The translations under genes were made by a program, and so were the position numbers. The notes under the pieces were generated by a model, which saw only the letters and a program-made list of their open reading frames with translations, had not been told where the DNA came from and made no database searches. This document shows, piece after piece, positions 1 through 64,000 of a stretch of 64,000 nucleotides of DNA. This DNA comes from Asterias rubens (Eukaryota > Echinodermata > Asteroidea > Forcipulatida > Asteriidae), in the NCBI RefSeq assembly GCF_902459465.1, contig NC_047066.1, positions 16,185,047 to 16,249,046 of the forward strand. The letters are read 5' to 3'. The stretch's first letter is position 1; every line of letters begins with the position of its first letter.

Positions 1-748
1 CATGACTGCAGCAATGTGGGAAATCTTACAAACCTATGTCAATGAAGCCCTTTTTATTTTTATAGCAGCACCTTTCAAATTGTCTAAGTTTGATTTTAGC
101 AAACGAGCAAGTTTCTTATATTTATTTGTTTCTGGTAACTATATTGCTAACAAGTACCCTGATTTGTAATGTTAGTATGTGCTCAGTGGTGGAGAAATAA
201 GTCATTATAACAAAATAGCCATTGACGAGAGCACCGTTGCGAATAAATATCCGTTATTTGGGGTCGCTTGTATTATTTGCTTTATTTATAGGGCCTATAG
301 TTATTGACCGATGGTGAGTCAAACCATTGCAATTAGTTAAACAAAGGGCAAAATTGGTATACTTTTGATTTCTGAGCCGTTCGATTATGTTCTATGTTAT
401 AAATGTAGATGTATAATAAAACTATAACATGTGAAATGCGCTCGCGTTTTGAGATATCGCCGAAATCCAGAGCGATATGTCCACGTGCAGAAATAATACT
501 TTGTATTTGAAATGCACAACCAGAGAAGAGTTATAAAAACACCTCTCAGATCAAAATGGTTGGGCTTAGAAAATGATATCTTTTTCCATAGCCACAAAGT
601 ATAGAAAGTGCTATCATACCATCAAAAGTTGCTAATAAACAGCAGCTGGCTTCTTACCATAATAGAGAGTAACTACACCAAACGTAATAATATCCATGCC
701 CTTTAAAATCTGAGAAATATAATGTTTTTTTTGTGTGTCCATATCTAG
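1..748. other. Intron or upstream sequence, no exon seen
   Basis: No exon was recognised. Bases about 345-600 resemble 32400-32600 and 58595-58760 (shared pieces include a gagatatcgcc core), so they are probably a dispersed repeat. The rest is AT-rich and unremarkable. Whether it is an intron depends on sequence to the left. Confidence 0.4.

Positions 749-64000
<63,252 letters not shown>

Overview
The window is eukaryotic genomic DNA from a repeat-rich invertebrate genome. One very large gene runs on the + strand through all 64 kb. I identified 55 internal coding exons, about 9.86 kb of coding sequence and about 3,290 residues. All have AG/GT borders and join in a consistent reading phase. 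Neither the first nor the last exon is present, so only the middle of the gene is seen. The many dispersed tRNA-headed SINEs and TIR elements look like those of echinoderms, and sea star is my best guess. That is recollection and inference, not proof.

The protein is a secreted, cysteine-rich mosaic. Order: six EGF-like repeats (749-10967); VWD module A1 (11416-19424); four EGFs (21574-23545); VWD module A2 (24581-29800); six EGFs (30297-34228); two FN3-like domains (35195-36725); then VWD modules B1 (37675-45717), B2 (47836-53024), B3 (53545-61360), B4 (61487-63638) and the start of B5 (63765 to the end). Each VWD module follows the FCGBP/zonadhesin/mucin plan: VWD, linker, C8, TIL, then a VWC/EGF-like tail. 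All seven VWD domains keep the GDPH motif, and the six whose C-terminal half is visible keep CGxCG. Type A modules split the VWD over three exons. Type B modules use two and have no EGFs between them. The last modules are very recent tandem copies with a 2,278-bp period. The likely role is a gel-forming, adhesive or extracellular-matrix glycoprotein. Candidates are an IgGFc-binding-protein or zonadhesin relative, or a relative of the sea star footprint adhesive proteins.

The introns hold almost everything else. There are two 1.48-kb elements with 9-bp target duplications (Mutator-like), a 952-bp hAT-like element and 132-bp hAT-like MITEs with 8-bp duplications, several TTAA-flanked MITEs, hairpin MITEs and four tRNA-headed SINE families. 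Coding relics include a non-LTR reverse transcriptase fragment, a probable LINE ORF2 tail and a THAP zinc-finger relic. Tandem arrays include a 43-bp repeat grown from a SINE tail, a 20-bp array with an 828-bp higher-order repeat, two 51-bp arrays and an 11-bp array.

I found no prokaryotic genes, CRISPR arrays, rRNA genes or convincing functional tRNA genes. No promoter of the large gene lies in the window. Most long open frames outside the listed exons fall in tandem repeats or transposons and are not called as genes.
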